NCBI GenBank assembly: GCA_026874595.1
Contig: CM049310.1
Location: 33,299,558-33,363,557 of the forward strand
Length of the DNA: 64,000 nt
Origin: Sipunculus nudus
Taxonomy: Eukaryota > Annelida > Sipuncula > Golfingiida > Sipunculidae
Direction: 5' to 3'
The position numbers were made by a program, and so were the translations under genes. The notes beneath the pieces are model-generated. The model saw only the letters and a program-made list of their open reading frames with translations. It was not told the origin of the DNA and did not search any database. Positions 1 to 12,515 of this stretch are shown one piece after another; within the stretch, counting starts at the first letter, position 1, and every line of letters starts with the position of its first letter.

Positions 1-1957
1 TGTTTATTAGTCCAGTGTATTGAAGGGGTGGGTGGGGGAGGGGCCCTGTTGTTACTGCTCGTTGCTGAAAAAAATGTAAAATTATAAGATTCATCTTGTT
101 TAGAGTACAGGTCTGTCAACAGAATGGGGTGGGGGGGGGGGGGGAGAGAAAAAGGCTCCCTGTGGTATTAACACTGGCAGCCTGATCAAGATCAACAAGA
201 GAGGGCTTGCCTGAGTGATGGGATTACATAACAGCCTGGGGAGCATAGAGCTGCACTGAATGACCTACAGTGACCAAAGTTGACTGCTTGACAATGTAAG
301 GGAATACAACAAGAGCCTCCAAAAAAAAATTCAATAACTAGCCTAATTTGGCAGCTTTAATTTTCAAATTTCAGATTTTAACATATTACATCCTTATGTG
401 TACATGCTGTGAAAATTAAATCCACAGTACTTACATGAAAACATTGTGCCGTGGCCAAGTTAGGCAAAATTTAAGGTACTGGTTTATATTTATGCTAATA
501 ACTTAAAACATTGCAAATTTCATATCTAATTTTTGGTATACAATTGAATCTTGATTAAATGAAGTTATATCCCTGAAAAAAGTCTCTAGCATCAGCAATG
601 CTTAAGTGAGTAAATATATTTCCTGATTTTTTACATGGTGCATTATGTTTGGGCCTATAACTTCCAACAAATTATGCAATACTGACCTAAATTTTGGTAT
701 GTACATTGGAAATGTATGGAAGAATATGAATATTTACTATGCCATCTAATATTATGCCAATTTTTGGATTACCAGGCAAAGCTGTAGTAAACAAAAGTAG
801 GGTCATGATGCTAGAATATACCAATACATTAAGGCCTCTAAAAAACTTAAATAGCTAGACTATTATCAAGCTTATACTTTAAAATTTCAAAATTCATCAG
901 ATTAAATCCATTTGTAAACTTGTTATGAATATTAAATCAAATGTACTTATTAGAAAAAAAACATGCCATGGTCAAAGCTGGGCAAAATTTTAAAATTGCT
1001 TATGTTTGGGCTAATAACTTTTTAAACTTATATAGTACTGACCTAATTTCAGGCTTGTACATAGGTTATATATAGGCAATTATTTATGGAAAATAAGTAG
1101 AAATAAGTGAGTGGTTTTGATATAGGCATTCCTGAAGTGTAAAAATGATTTTACTTAAAAATTGAGGTTTTCCTTAATTTCTCAAAGGAAAAAGGTCGAA
1201 GGGACCCAGTTTTTGGCTTCGAAGGAGATCTTAGGGACATCTAACATTATGCCAATTTTTGGATTATCAGGCAAAGTTGTAGTAAACAAAAGTGGGGTCA
1301 TGATGTTAGAAAATACAAATACATTAAGGCCCCTAAAATACTTCAATAGCTAGACTATTTTTTAAGCTTATACTTTCAAATTTCAAAATTCATCGAATTA
1401 AATTCATATGTAAACTGGCTGTGAATATTGAATCAAATGTACTTACAAGAAAAAAACGTGCCATGGTCAAAGTTGGGCAAAATTTAAGGTACCAATTATT
1501 TATTTTTGCTAATATTTCAAAAAATTTAAAAGACCTGATTTTTTACAAAATGCATTATGTTTGAGCCTATAACTTTTTTAAATTATATAATACAGACCTA
1601 ATTTCTGGCATGTACATAGGAACTATATAGAGGAATATTTATGGTAAATATGAGGAAAACCAGATGAGTGGTTTTGATATTAACCATTATTAGACAGTCC
1701 TGAAGTGTGAAAATAGGTTTTTAATAAAAAATTGAGGTTTTTCCTTAATTTCTCAAAGGAACGAAGTCGCAAAGATCCTGTTCTGGGCTTGGTAGGAGAT
1801 ATTGGGGACATCTAACATTATGCCGAATTTTGGATTCCTAGGTCTTACGGTTTCAAAACGTGCCACATCTACAGACAGAACGGCACGACTGACAAACGGA
1901 CGGACGACGGACAATGGACCACGACTATAGCTCAGATGACTTATAGTCAGCTGAGCT
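1..1957 (-). repeat. F1 repeat (Helentron/HINE-like), 3' side cut by window edge
   Basis: Reading the minus strand, the copy begins with the F1 hairpin at 1957-1929 (arm AGCTCAGCTGACT, loop ATA, second arm one mismatch off). A GACGG-rich microsatellite follows, then three diverged tandem internal units. The unit landmark, rc of TGCCATGGTCAAAG.TGGGCAAAATT, recurs near 447, 962 and 1457, giving a period of about 500 bp. Positions 1-300 match 30880-31090 in inverted orientation, so the whole stretch belongs to one family. G14 at 131-144 lies in this tail. No gene seen. Classification as Helentron-type is inference from architecture. Confidence 0.75.
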
Positions 1958-2653
1958 AAAAAAAACATTGCTTAAAAGAAGGTTGAAGTAGACCCAGAAA
2001 TTAAAGACAAATTAAGTGCAGATGAAAGCCTGAAACATGCAGGTCTGGTGGTGGGTGTACTAAGACAATCTGTTTTCCCTTCTATGTTTACTTAATCTTT
2101 GTTGCTGGGTGTGGCAATTAAAATCAATTACATGAACATCTCCTTAGTTATATCAATACTTAATAATCTCATGCCAATAATAAATATGAACAATTCTCAC
2201 AATACTAACCCCTACTTTTATAGACAACTAATCATTCAATCTTTGCTGTGATTTAATCTTAAGATTATAATCATTTCCACTAATTGTTAGCAAGCAAAAA
2301 TAATTTTACTGATAAATCTATCTTCTGTTTCACTTCATTCTTCACAGTGCCTTCTACTGTGTTTCATTTAACCACCTTTAATGTAAACCTGGAACACTGA
2401 CACGCAACACACATCCAGCCTTGGCAGTTGAGGAGTAAAATGTTCGGTTCTCTCCGGGGCGGCCTGAGTGTGGGTTGAAGTGGCCCATCCAAGGCTGGTG
2501 GTTTTCTCGAGGTCCTCAGCTTTCCTCCACCACTAAAGACTACTGGACACCACCACCACAGCCATGGATAAGTCTTCGATTAGTTAATATTATTATTTGT
2601 ACAATCCATGTAAAATAAATCAGTTTATATTATTACATAAACAACATACTGAC
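1958..2653. other. WDR47 intron 3' of the last visible exon; no further exon seen
   Basis: The minus-strand exon ending at 2654 has a GTCAGT donor, so this stretch is intron. I see no minus-strand exon with plausible splice sites between it and the left edge. The GC-rich part at about 2395-2575 (with CCGGGGCGGC and CTTTCCTCCACCAC) is more GC-rich than its surroundings and resembles a dispersed mollusc repeat, but there is no second copy in this window to prove it. Confidence 0.4.
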
Positions 2654-2760
2654 CTTGGGTTGTCTAGCTATGCCCTTCATGGCTCCTTTCTGTCCGTCTG
2701 CTGCACCCTTCCCATCAGGCATGTGGAGGCTGCCGTTCTCACTGGGACTCTTATCAGCAA
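2654..2760 (-). CDS. WDR47: WDR47 third coding exon
   Basis: Acceptor CTTTTTGCAG|TTGCTG and donor CCCAAG|GTCAGT bound 107 nt, entering in phase 1 and leaving in phase 0. The peptide ADKSPSENGSLHMPDGKGAA is a polar linker that continues the disordered region ahead of the WD40 domain. Supported by phase and splice consensus rather than by a recognised domain. Confidence 0.75.
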
Positions 2761-5700
2761 CTGCAAAAAGGAAGATGGATTAACATATAATACAACAGTG
2801 ACTGTAAAATGTAAGGCTTTGCTAGTATTCATAAATTTACAAAAGTTGGGTAATATAACAGTATGACATCAAATAGTGGTAAATTTTTTTTACTGTTTTT
2901 ATTGTCAGCAATATTAGAATGTCAGTTATGTTGATATTTTCTTTGTGGAGTTTCACTTTGGTTCAGCAAATGAATTTTAGAAGTTGTTTCTCTCATATAC
3001 AGGTGATATCATGCTATCCTAAGCTTAAGTGAAGCAGTATGTCCTTTCTAATAGGCAAATATGGCAAGAGCAATCACTCAAACAGTACTGGGACCAAGGT
3101 TCATATCATCAGAATTAGCATATTATTTAAATAAAAGAAATGTGCAATACCTTTAATACATATACATTATACAAGAATCATATATTATTCCTGTGGCAAT
3201 TTTAAAACATTTTAATACATATATCATCTGAAAACAGGTTCTATTATGATATTTAATTTTGAAGCATACTGCCCAACTCCAGTGTCTACACACAAACAGT
3301 AAAGTTTACCTTGAGCCAAAGGAACTAAGTTATTATACAATGACACAGATTCTTTTAACACATGCGTGATTAACAAAAGCAATGCACTGTACAACATGGA
3401 GACATAAAGATATAACATTAAGAAAGTTACTGAGAAACCCAGACCAGGTGCATGCAAAGACAGATACAGATTCTGTAGTCTTGGGGTAATGCAGTCTTGA
3501 TGACCTCTGTTTATATGACAGATTGTGAAAGAGACCATATCAACAAGGGTATCTGTTTCAACAAAGTATAGACCGCTAAATGGATTCTTTCCCTCACAAG
3601 GGTTATTGAAAGTTCTACTGGAGAAAGAATTGAGTAATCTTATCACATATGAATATGCAGATCAAGTAATCCTTGGTTTCACCCGCTCAAAAAATGGACA
3701 CATTTTTTTCCTCACGGCAGAAACCCTTCTAATGTAACCAAAGGCAATATTAATAAATATATGTATAAATGATTAAATATATTTTGACATGTCTGGCATG
3801 CAAAGATATTAAGTTGACAGTTGTCTATAACACAGATATGAGTGCCCTCACTTTAATGAAGACATTATGATGAAACCCTTGGAAATGAAACTGAACAATA
3901 AGAGCATGTAAAAGAAGAGCTTTCAGCGGCATGCCATGCTTTGTATTTGAAGAGATAGTTCAGAGGTCTTCGAATAGCAGATTGCTGACTGCGCTGCTGC
4001 CATCTGGAGGGCAATTTGTTACCAAATATATAAATATGTCTCTCAGAAATCTTTGACACCAGTGCTGTTATCTACTGTGTTATTAAATAAATCAATGTTC
4101 TATTGATTGTTCATCCCAAAAATTATCTAAATATTCAGGTGACTCGCATATGCATATGTGGAGACAATAAATCATTTAGTACTATAAATTGGTATAAAAA
4201 AATTCTTCTAAACATTAACATAAAATGACAATCAGCTATTGGAGTAATTTGAAGTATGAAAGTTTCAAGAAATGCTAGAGACTCTGAGATTCAGTGTAGA
4301 GTTTTTAAGGTTATTCTATAACTTTCGAAAAATCCAATGTTAACTTTTTAGATAATTTCTTACCATTATACATCTACATAAATTTGAGGATTCTTTCAGA
4401 TACAGCTTGTGGGGCATAGACAATTTGAAGTCCAGCAAGCAGAAATATAAGCAATGGATAGTTTAATGTAAACTGGTACCAAATTCAATTACTGATCTGT
4501 AGAGTTCTAATCCATGTGAGCCATTTGGTGAGATATGATAAAACCAGTCCTTCAACTGGACTAGTAGTATAAAACTTGAAAGTACAGTGCAAAAATAGGA
4601 TCTAATACAGGTGAATTGAAATTTTCACAGTATACAGGATATTTTAACTTTATTTTTGTAATTATACAGAATTTTATTATGTCCAGACACAGTTGGAATT
4701 CTTTAATTTTAATCATAATCATAAGTGACAAATATAGCAGGCTTGATGTGATCATCAAATGATGATACACCTTGTATCATACACCATGTATGAAATATCT
4801 ACATTTATAGTCAAACACATGCAGCAGATTCCCGTACTGCATCAATGGCAGATTCAAAATATGTATACCAGAAACTTGTCAAATAACTGACTGGATTCAG
4901 GGCCGGGATTTACAGCTTAAATTAACCAGGCCTCAAGCTGACACTAAGTGGATACATTGTTTAATTTGGGGTAAGGATCCAGTCTATAAGTGCCAGTTTC
5001 AAGATGGTACTAGACCAGTCTGCATTATGGCCACAACTGTAAAGGGAACCAGACTAAACTTATTTTGATGATATCCCCCAGGCATTGAGGACTTTGATTT
5101 GTAACACACCTGAGAACTCAATCAACCGTTGCAGGGCTGGTGTTGAGAAGTTATCCTCCGCCACAATATTCCTGAATGGTTTAGTATCTGGCGACTGTAT
5201 AGTCAATTCCTTATCTCTGCTGGACATATCACTGTATTGTGCTTTGTTATCTCCGACTTGCTGGTTAGTCTCAGGCTTCACAGTTTGTTTAACATCTGGT
5301 GAATCCTTAGGGGTGGGGCTTATAGATTTTTCTGAGACATTCATCACGTTTTGTTCCTGTTTTTTGATTGGCTCATCTGGCCTCTTTGGTGTAACATTCA
5401 CGATAACTGAAAAACAACAAAACACAAGAATGCAACCAAAAGCACATGGAAAGCAAATCATATCAAACTAAATTAGCATAAAGTAAGGCAAATAATGCAG
5501 TAATCAAAATAATGTATCTCAAAGGAGAGGAAAACTAAAACTAAAATGCCTCTAAAAAGTTATGGACTTTCCTGTGCATGGTTTTAGGAAAATAAATAAA
5601 CAATTTCAAATTCTGGTACACTAAAAAAATAGCAGTTTGTTAGAACTTGCAGTTCATAAATGATAGAGTTTTGACTGGGTGATATTACTGATTTGTCACT

Positions 5701-8700
5701 GACTTATTATGACAAAGAGTACTTTTTGGTGTTCTGACTGGCTAACAGGAATTTGATCAGCTTCTAAGGAGCAGAATAATTTGGCATTCTGCCATATAAA
5801 TCTGTCAAAAGTGATTGTCAACATTAACAGTTTTACATAACTGCAGAAGAAATAAAATCAAAACTCAGAATTAGCAATAAACCATGCATGAGGGTACACA
5901 AGTTAAAGAAAATGTGTTCTATAAAATTTATCTGTATTTTATCATCTACTTGTAAATATAACCAACAGGTTAAAATATTCATAAATATAAATAAACTTAT
6001 AGACATACACAAGACATAAGATCAGTGTAATACTGGTGACTACAACATGCTAAGACCTACCAGTGAGCCAGAGACTTTTGGCCCATGATGCTGAGATCAT
6101 CACATTTTAAAAATATGTTGTGCATGTACCAATAATTTGTAGCAACAGCTGGGTTGTCTAGTATTCATTTAAGTTAAATGTGTCAAAATCCTCTGATTAG
6201 TAATTTTATATGATATAAATTTACTTCCAATCAAATCGAATTAAAAGTAGTTTAATGGGCCTGCCAAGCCCTCTAGTTAGAGGGGTCTGAGCCCCCCGCC
6301 CAAGGTGCTCCTTCAGCAACTATAAAATGGATAGTCAGGTGTTTATATAACTATAGGCACCAATTTCCAAGGTAAATTTTGAAAGAGAGAGGTAATGTTG
6401 GTTTGCCACTCAGTGGCACTTTGCCACTCAGATCCAGCCAGTGAGTCACACAGCCCAAGTCAGGGGAATAGGAGAATTCTGAGTTGACTGGAGAGCAACA
6501 CCCATCCACAAATACTACCCGCTGAAGCTTGTACATCCATCCACATGGCAAACAACAGCCGGACCCATTAATTTACAAGAAATACTTGTTGGACCTGTTC
6601 ATGTTTTTCTACTGCACTATCTTTTATCATCAAAATAACTAATTTACGTGTCTGGTGGAATTTCACAAAACTTAAATAAATAAACTGTTTAATAATGTTG
6701 ATCACAGATTTAAGAGACAAACATTCATACCAGTGACAAATCCATAAAATTATTAAATGGGGTTATCCCCAATCAAAAGTGACTGATCAACAAACTGTGA
6801 TATTCAAATGATGCGTTTTAGGGTATTTGGGCAATTCCAAGCAAGGGTCCTTTCAGTCAAATATGTTAACTGTATTATTATTTCAAAAACACTTTAAGTA
6901 TAAAATTCCTTAGTTCAAAGTGTTAAGCAAATTCAATATAGCATGCAATTTAAGGCAAGCAGTCCAAGTACCATTATCAAAATGCACCATTGCAAACTTG
7001 GGGTTACATAATTTAAATTCTATCATCACAAAAATTTACTGATGCAACCAGTTTTTGTTAAGTTTGCCTCACTACAGATTTGGCTTAATGCTCACACAAA
7101 ACATGTTGACTTACTGTCTGCACTACAGATCTGACTTACTGTCCACACATTGAAGATCTGACTTTCTGTCTGCACTGCAGATCTAACATATTGTCCTCAC
7201 ATTGAAGATCTGACTTACTGTCTACACTACAGATTTGACTTACTGTCTTTGGATGGTGTAACTGCTTCCCTCGGAGATAGGCGACTGGTATCAGCGAGGC
7301 GGTTATCATCCACGCTCATCTGTTTCTTATCCAGCTCCATCAACTGCTGCTGGTACATCCTGCGCTGCTTCTCCTGTTCCTCCAGTCGCTCCTGCAGCTT
7401 TACGCGCTGACGCTGGTATTCCTTATACAACTCACTTGAGTCCCGAACTGCTGAGTCTGACGGGCTCTCAAGTTCCTTCCCAGGGGTCAATGGGACTTCT
7501 TTTGATCTACGGGGCTGCATAGGTGGTGATTTGGACCTGACTGGTTTATCCTTAGGTGTGGAAGTTTTCAGCACTGAAGGCCCTGGGGTAACTTCTTCCA
7601 ATAATGATACACGTTTCTGCGATGTTTCTGGCGTGGGTGACATTCCTTGACTAGAGGTGGAAGTGTCATTGATGCTACTTTGTGTGTCCAGAATCTGACC
7701 TTCTGCAAAGACTTTATCAATAGATGTTGTCATCAGATGTTTAGCCCCAGCATTCAAATGGAAACCAGCAAACGACCTTGACATTAGATCCGCTGGACCT
7801 CCAAGACTGTGTTTATGACTGGTGGCTAAACCAAATGCAAGTCCATCATACTGAGGGTTCAGAGATCGAGACATTATATCTGATGACCTTGGCCTACCCA
7901 ACGGAATCGCAGAGTGTGGGAATGTTTTCGGCTTGATTGGTGTTACGAGAATTTGTTCAGACCAGGATGCCTCCAGGGATGGTTTTTCTAAATGTTTTAC
8001 ATCCACTTTTAGACTCTTTTGTTCAAAAGGGTATGCAAATGTATCATGAGGAATGGCTTGTAACCATGACAACAGGCTCAAATCTGCATCCGTAAAGCCA
8101 GCACCATTCAGAAGTGTTGAAAGTTTAATGTCTTTACAGTCGTACTCACTAGATGTCGCCTTATACTGGCAATAATCTGTGCATGATTCGTATAACAGCC
8201 CTTTTATCAAGAGCTGCACCAGACGATCACCTTTAGACATTAAAATTCGCGACTCATTTTTCTGATCCAGCTTATCTATGGGTAAAAATTTTTCAACGAG
8301 ATGAAATATACCTTTAAAGCATTCTACTCGTGCATTTGTCGGGTTCCAGTTCTGGTACTCCATGTGATCAGAAAGCCTCGGTAAAGTCAGCAACAGGCAC
8401 AAGTTACTGTAGTCCTCCTTACTGGGACACAACTGTTCTAGTGAATTCAGACACTTTACCACCTCATCGACAGTAAGTTCGTAGTTCTGGTACGGACCAG
8501 GATCTGACTTAATGCACAGGAGCTCCAAGTACTTATGCTTGGTTATCAGATACTGGAATTTCTTCATATCAAAACTTTCCAATGTGCTAAGCGGCTGAAT
8601 AAACTCTATTACATCGTCCCACTGGCCATCCAAGATGAGCTGTCGTAAAAACAGCATGTCGTCAGAATACTTTCCATTTATGACTCCTGTTTCTCTCTCC

Positions 8701-8798
8701 ACTGACAACATTGAAATATTCAGGTCCCGATTATGGAGAAACTCTAGGACCAGTTTAACAACGTCTGCCTCGTTAAAATATATATTAGCAGTTGGCAT
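2654..8798 (-). CDS. WDR47: WDR47 (nemitin-like LisH/CTLH/WD40 protein), 5' coding part, three exons; C-terminus outside window
   Basis: Known role: vertebrate WDR47 is a microtubule-associated scaffold involved in neuronal migration and cilia. The first coding exon starts MPTANIYFNEADVV. Residues 8-42 form a LisH motif and about 45-95 a CTLH motif (SDDMLFLRQLILDGQWDDVI closely matches vertebrate WDR47). CPSKEDYSNLCLLLTLPRL and RSLNPQYDGLAFGL are also WDR47 blocks. Residues 456-494 form a charged coiled coil (ELYKEYQRQRVKLQERLEEQ...). Exons 8798-7244, 5406-5110 and 2760-2654 join at phases 1 and 1 and end in phase 0, with consensus GT-AG sites. The seven-bladed WD40 half is missing because it lies beyond coordinate 1. 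The first intron can be read through to a stop 15 nt after the donor, which would give a 523-residue truncated form. Confidence 0.9.
2761..5109 (-). other. WDR47 intron; no feature seen
   Basis: AT-rich intron. Open frames of up to 140 codons occur but lack domain similarity, coding bias or splice context. No repeat copy from the rest of the window was recognised. Confidence 0.6.
5110..5406 (-). CDS. WDR47: WDR47 second coding exon
   Basis: Acceptor TTGTTTTTCAG|TTATCG and donor CTCAG|GTGTGT bound 297 nt, phase 1 to phase 1. The encoded linker (from IIVNVTPKRPDEPIKKQEQN) is polar, low in hydrophobics and rich in S/T-P, as expected for the disordered middle of WDR47. Exact homology of this linker cannot be judged by eye; the phases and splice sites are the main support. 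Confidence 0.8.
5407..7069 (-). other. WDR47 intron; little structure seen
   Basis: AT-rich intron without recognised repeats, apart from the minisatellite at its exon-proximal end. The segment 6240-6550 is somewhat more GC-rich (CCCCCCGCCC near 6293) but I could not assign it. Confidence 0.55.
7070..7250 (-). repeat. Minisatellite of 25/27-bp units, each carrying a 5' splice site
   Basis: The plus-strand motif GACTTACTGTC (minus strand GACAGTAAGTC, a strong donor) is exact at 7108, 7133, 7212 and 7237, with one- or two-base variants at 7160 and 7185. Spacing alternates 25 and 27 bp, so the repeat is a 52-bp dimer. The copy at 7237 is the authentic WDR47 exon-end donor. A degenerate unit lies near 7082. 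Confidence 0.85.
7244..8798 (-). CDS. WDR47: WDR47 first coding exon
   Basis: It encodes 518 complete codons plus one base. The start ATG (8798) precedes the LisH motif at the same distance as in vertebrate homologues, and no upstream in-frame coding is seen. The donor reads GACA|GTAAGT in minus orientation and leaves phase 1, matching the phase of the next exon. The donor is itself the first unit of a minisatellite (see 7070-7250). Confidence 0.9.
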
Positions 8799-8919
8799 GG
8801 TTACAGCTTATCTGTTGCAGCTATATTCCTTAAAAACAGACCACTTATTTGCAGGTTTATTGTCCTTTCGTATCCCTCCCATGTGCTGTGGGGACCAGCT
8901 GGAACATTTCACTTGAATA
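8799..8919 (-). other. WDR47: WDR47 5' UTR part of first coding exon, with upstream splice acceptor
   Basis: In minus orientation a T-rich tract runs into GTAG just upstream of 8919, an excellent acceptor. This implies at least one non-coding exon further right. The interval to the ATG holds short upstream ATGs and no frame that continues the protein. Confidence 0.6.
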
Positions 8920-9599
8920 CTACAAAAACAAACAAAAAAATATGAGATGTAATATACAGTATTGTTGTACTAAATCTTATTTTACAATGCAATATGCATC
9001 ATAATACATCACTTATGATACAATACATTTGAAGTATATTACATCAGAAAGTTGATATCTCAGTTGGCCCCACTTGGAGGTCAATAATTCTGTATACAAG
9101 TTAAGAAGGCAGCACCTAGCCTTATCATATAAAATTAACAGAATCAAAATCAGTCAAGAAATAAAGGAGAATATGCATGTTTTGTGATTTAAAAGATTTG
9201 CATAAATTTGCAAACTTAATGTCATATTTTTTCATAGAAGTTTAAAAACGCACGATTAAGCTTAGGAGGACCCTAAAAATATAGAGGGTCCCACTAGTCT
9301 TCTTAACAATAATGCATTCTAGATTCACCAGGTGGGCATATTTCATGCTAATCAATGGCTATATAATTAAGAATTTAGTTTGAAACTATACTTGTAATCC
9401 AAGGACCAATTACCTGAACTGTAAACTTGTGACCATTCCAAGGAAATGGAAGGCCCAATTCTGCATGCTAACATTACTGACATGGGACATGAGGCATAGA
9501 ATTCATATTTGATGAACCAATACATACAAGTTTATATTTGATGAATCAACATAATATATTCGTTAAACAGCCTTGATCACTGAATGAAGACCCCTATCC
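8920..9599. other. AT-rich non-coding stretch, probable WDR47 5' intron
   Basis: No convincing exon, RNA gene or repeat seen. If the acceptor at 8919 is used, this is intron. Confidence 0.5.
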
Positions 9600-9803
9600 G
9601 GGTGCTCAAAATTATATTTCTGCCCACAGCTTGCAGAAAATAGGTCACAGTGACCTAATTTCAGGTTCCCTAAGGACCTCTGTGGATAATGAATTAGAAG
9701 TTTCTAGGTCAAAAGGACAGAAGGACAAGTAAATGACCAGAGAGCAGGATGATGGACAATGGGTGACTGCCATTGCTCAGATGGCTTTCAGTGAGCTGTG
9801 CTA
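9600..9803 (-). repeat. Degenerate F1 repeat fragment, 5' end
   Basis: It ends at 9774-9803 with a decayed F1 hairpin (GCTCAGATGGCTTTCAGTGA). It is preceded by a decayed microsatellite (GGACAGAAGGACAAG) and the monomer phrase GTGACCTAATTTCAGGTTCC seen in the F1 tandem arrays at 13 and 17 kb. Orientation is minus, like the neighbouring copies. Confidence 0.65.
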
Positions 9804-9877
9804 TAAAAACAGTGCTTTACACAACATGATATCAACATGTGTGAAATTAAGCAGACACTGCATTGACAAGTAACTAA

Positions 9878-10203
9878 GGCCAAAAAAATTAAAGGTATGG
9901 TTCTCAGGCACCGCCCACATCAATTTTAACCCCCCGCATCAAAAATGTTATTTCGATTTTCAACAGAAACTTACCGATTTTGAGCTGCAGCCGCTCGGAT
10001 ATTTCTTTCAAGTAGATTAAATCATACAATTTACTTTGTTATGTAGTGCTTTAGCTTGTTTGGCAAAATAAATCTGTTATTATCATGTTTTTTTTACATT
10101 TTTATCGAAACATACAAAAAAAATAATAATAAAAAACCGCCCACCTGCATTGATTTCTAAAAAAAAAAGTGCCTGAGAACCATACCTTTTTTTTATTTTG
10201 GCC
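9878..10203. mobile_element. MITE, PIF/Harbinger-like (TAA target duplication)
   Basis: 326 bp with long terminal inverted repeats. The left side carries AAGGTATGGTTCTCAGGCAC, and its exact reverse complement lies near the right end. The outer GGCCAAAA segments also pair, with small A-run length differences. The element is flanked by TAA at 9875-9877 and 10204-10206, fitting the 3-bp TWA duplication of PIF/Harbinger elements. No ORF, so non-autonomous. Confidence 0.8.
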
Positions 10204-10206
10204 TAA

Positions 10207-11112
10207 CAAGAATGGACTAGCATGGTGAATGCCAAGTAGCAACTGAGCAAGACCTGTGCTGCCATCTGGCTTTAACACTCAAAACTATTTTTGTTCTTTG
10301 ATGCAGCATGAAGCGGCTGTGGTCATATTGAGATATATTGCTTGCACAAAGGCTTTTATAGCTGTATAACCAGCATGTAATGTTTGCTGGTGTCTGTTGA
10401 TGCTGCTATACAAGACAATAAATAACTGCTGATACTGATACAGAGGTAATCAGCCTGTGGTCAAACCCTGCAATGCTGGCCTGTATTTACAACCCTACTA
10501 CAGTACATGCCAATCTCATTGTTTTTTTTTCTAAGCTCTGGGGCTACATTCTGATCTGAGGGATCTCCTGGTTTAATCATCTCACATATGACTCATCATG
10601 AAGGAAATGGAAAGTGTAAAAACCTCTTTAAGGAGCTATTTATTATCACACAGGCAGTGTTCAAACACCAGATTTTGCTGGAATCGTTACATCCTGCATT
10701 GATTACCAACTGCATGGTAACAGTATCTAAGATCATCCAATAACTGGTATTAATTATCATTCCATAATGAAATATGTATTCCCAGGTTCATACTGCAGAG
10801 TTATATTTAACTGTAATACTAAAGCTGAACAGCAGAGGAATCATATTTCTGCACTTATATTTATGATCAAGTATAATCTGCAATAACACTTTAACACTAC
10901 CCCAGCTTAATTTAGAATTTCAGACACTTTGCACATGTGGCTATAAATATTGGTCTTCTGTTCAATTTTCAAAGTAATACACTATAACAATCCTAATTCA
11001 GTTGCCATTTTGGTCAATGTATGGCATGGTTGGCAAATTAAATACAGTTATAATAATACCACTTTTATTTTTAACATTTTTTGTAAAGTGGAAATACTGA
11101 CATTTATATTTA
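10207..11112. other. Non-coding AT-rich stretch; nothing recognised
   Basis: No ORF with domain similarity, no repeat shared with the rest of the window, and no RNA gene seen. Confidence 0.5.
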
Positions 11113-11287
11113 GCTAACTTTTCAATAAATTTCTAATTTTTTTGTTTTAGTTTTTTATTATCTTAAATTATTACCAAGAGTACTGATACCGGAACTGACA
11201 TTTAATAAGCTAACTTTTCAATAAATTTCTAATCTATTATTTTTTTTTATTCTTATATCTTAAGTTAATACCAAGAGTACTGATTAA
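11113..11287. repeat. Tandem duplication of about 97 bp (two units)
   Basis: GCTAACTTTTCAATAAATTT occurs at about 11113 and 11209, and ACCAAGAGTACTGAT at about 11173 and 11271. The units are diverged by T-run length. Confidence 0.8.
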
Positions 11288-11879
11288 AACTGTTCATGTG
11301 TTAATCAATAGCAGGGGCAAACACGCTCTTAGACTAGCTGTTTTCAGGTCCCATCTTTATACTCTTATGTATGGTACAGCTTTTCCTAGACTACTGCCTA
11401 ATTTTCTTGTGGTCTGCTATGATTTTCGACTCTGTTCAAACATATGACCACACACTGATATACTGGCCTCATTTTGGAGAGTGGTTCATATACGACCATA
11501 CCCTAATGTTTCTAGGCTACAAACAAATCCTGTGGTTACAAAGTCAACCACAAATGTGGTTTACCATTTTTCAAATTACCTGTCCTTTTTCTGGAACATT
11601 TACCTCTGCAGTCAATCAGAACAGAGAACATATTTTTTTATTACATTCAGTACTACATGTACCTGGTGAATCTTGAGTCAGGGAATATAGTTAATTAAAT
11701 TTGGGGAATAAAATCCATTTCTGGATGAAATGTGCACTCAGTGGGTACCATACATGCCTGGTATTGCTTCAAAACAAATTTTCAAAATATAATTAATATT
11801 TTAACCCATTTTTTTAACAGGCTACCAGGCTAGGTGTATGATTATGGCCCAAATGTTTAGACCTTATAGTATGCCACAG

Positions 11880-12515
11880 GCCAGATCCAAATCAAGCCCA
11901 GTTTAGAACTTGCCTAGGCCAGACCACGATTGAGATCTGGTCTATGTCAGTTCTAAACTGGACCAGGCCAGATTACGATTCCTCTCTACATTGTTGGCAG
12001 ATCAAATGTTTGTTTCTCTTTTGCAAACAGACATTTGCCAACTATGGTATGTTCTTTTTCTGGATGCATCAGTTGGGGACATATCAATGTAAAGAGATTT
12101 CACATGGTCGGTAATTTATTCTAAGGTTATGCATTTAGTCTTATATTAGTGATTGACTTGACAATTTAATTTGATTTGCACTGTATGAATGTCATGTGCT
12201 TTATAACTTTCTATTATAACCAAAAATATAAATCCAAGATTTACGTTTCAAAGCACAAAACAGCATCTGTGTTTCGAATAAAACAATAGTTTTCAGTTAC
12301 TTTGTCATTGTGATATATATCCCTTTTGCTTCTCATGTTCTCATGTTACCTGATATGCTTGATTTTGATCTGGCCAAGTCCAGATCCCAATCATAAACTG
12401 AGAAGCTTGATTTCGATCTGGCCTAGTCAAGATCTTAATCGTTATCTGGCCTGGTCTGTTTTAGAACTGGCTTAGACCAGATTTTAATCATGATCTGGCC
12501 AAGACCAGATCCCAG
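11880..12515. repeat. Cluster of GATCTGG/CCAGATC palindromic repeats
   Basis: Alternating inverted and direct copies of variants of ATCTGG(C/T)CTAG(A/G)CCAGAT fill 11880-11985 and 12355-12515. Relatives occur at about 21.2, 24.0, 26.1 and 63.97 kb. Not coding. Confidence 0.7.

Noticed and set aside
3224-3646. 140-codon minus-strand frame in a WDR47 intron
   Set aside because: It lies between two in-phase exons, its length is unremarkable for AT-rich DNA, and the sequence is unlike any family I know.
4890-4950. hAT-like start CAGGGCCGGGATTTACA
   Set aside because: No matching inverted end or target duplication within the next few kilobases.
5085-5471. 128-codon plus-strand frame
   Set aside because: Antisense shadow of the WDR47 second exon, which has proper splice sites and matching phases.
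7070-7250. CRISPR-like array because of regular spacing
   Set aside because: Spacers are near-identical and units are contiguous; it is a eukaryotic minisatellite.
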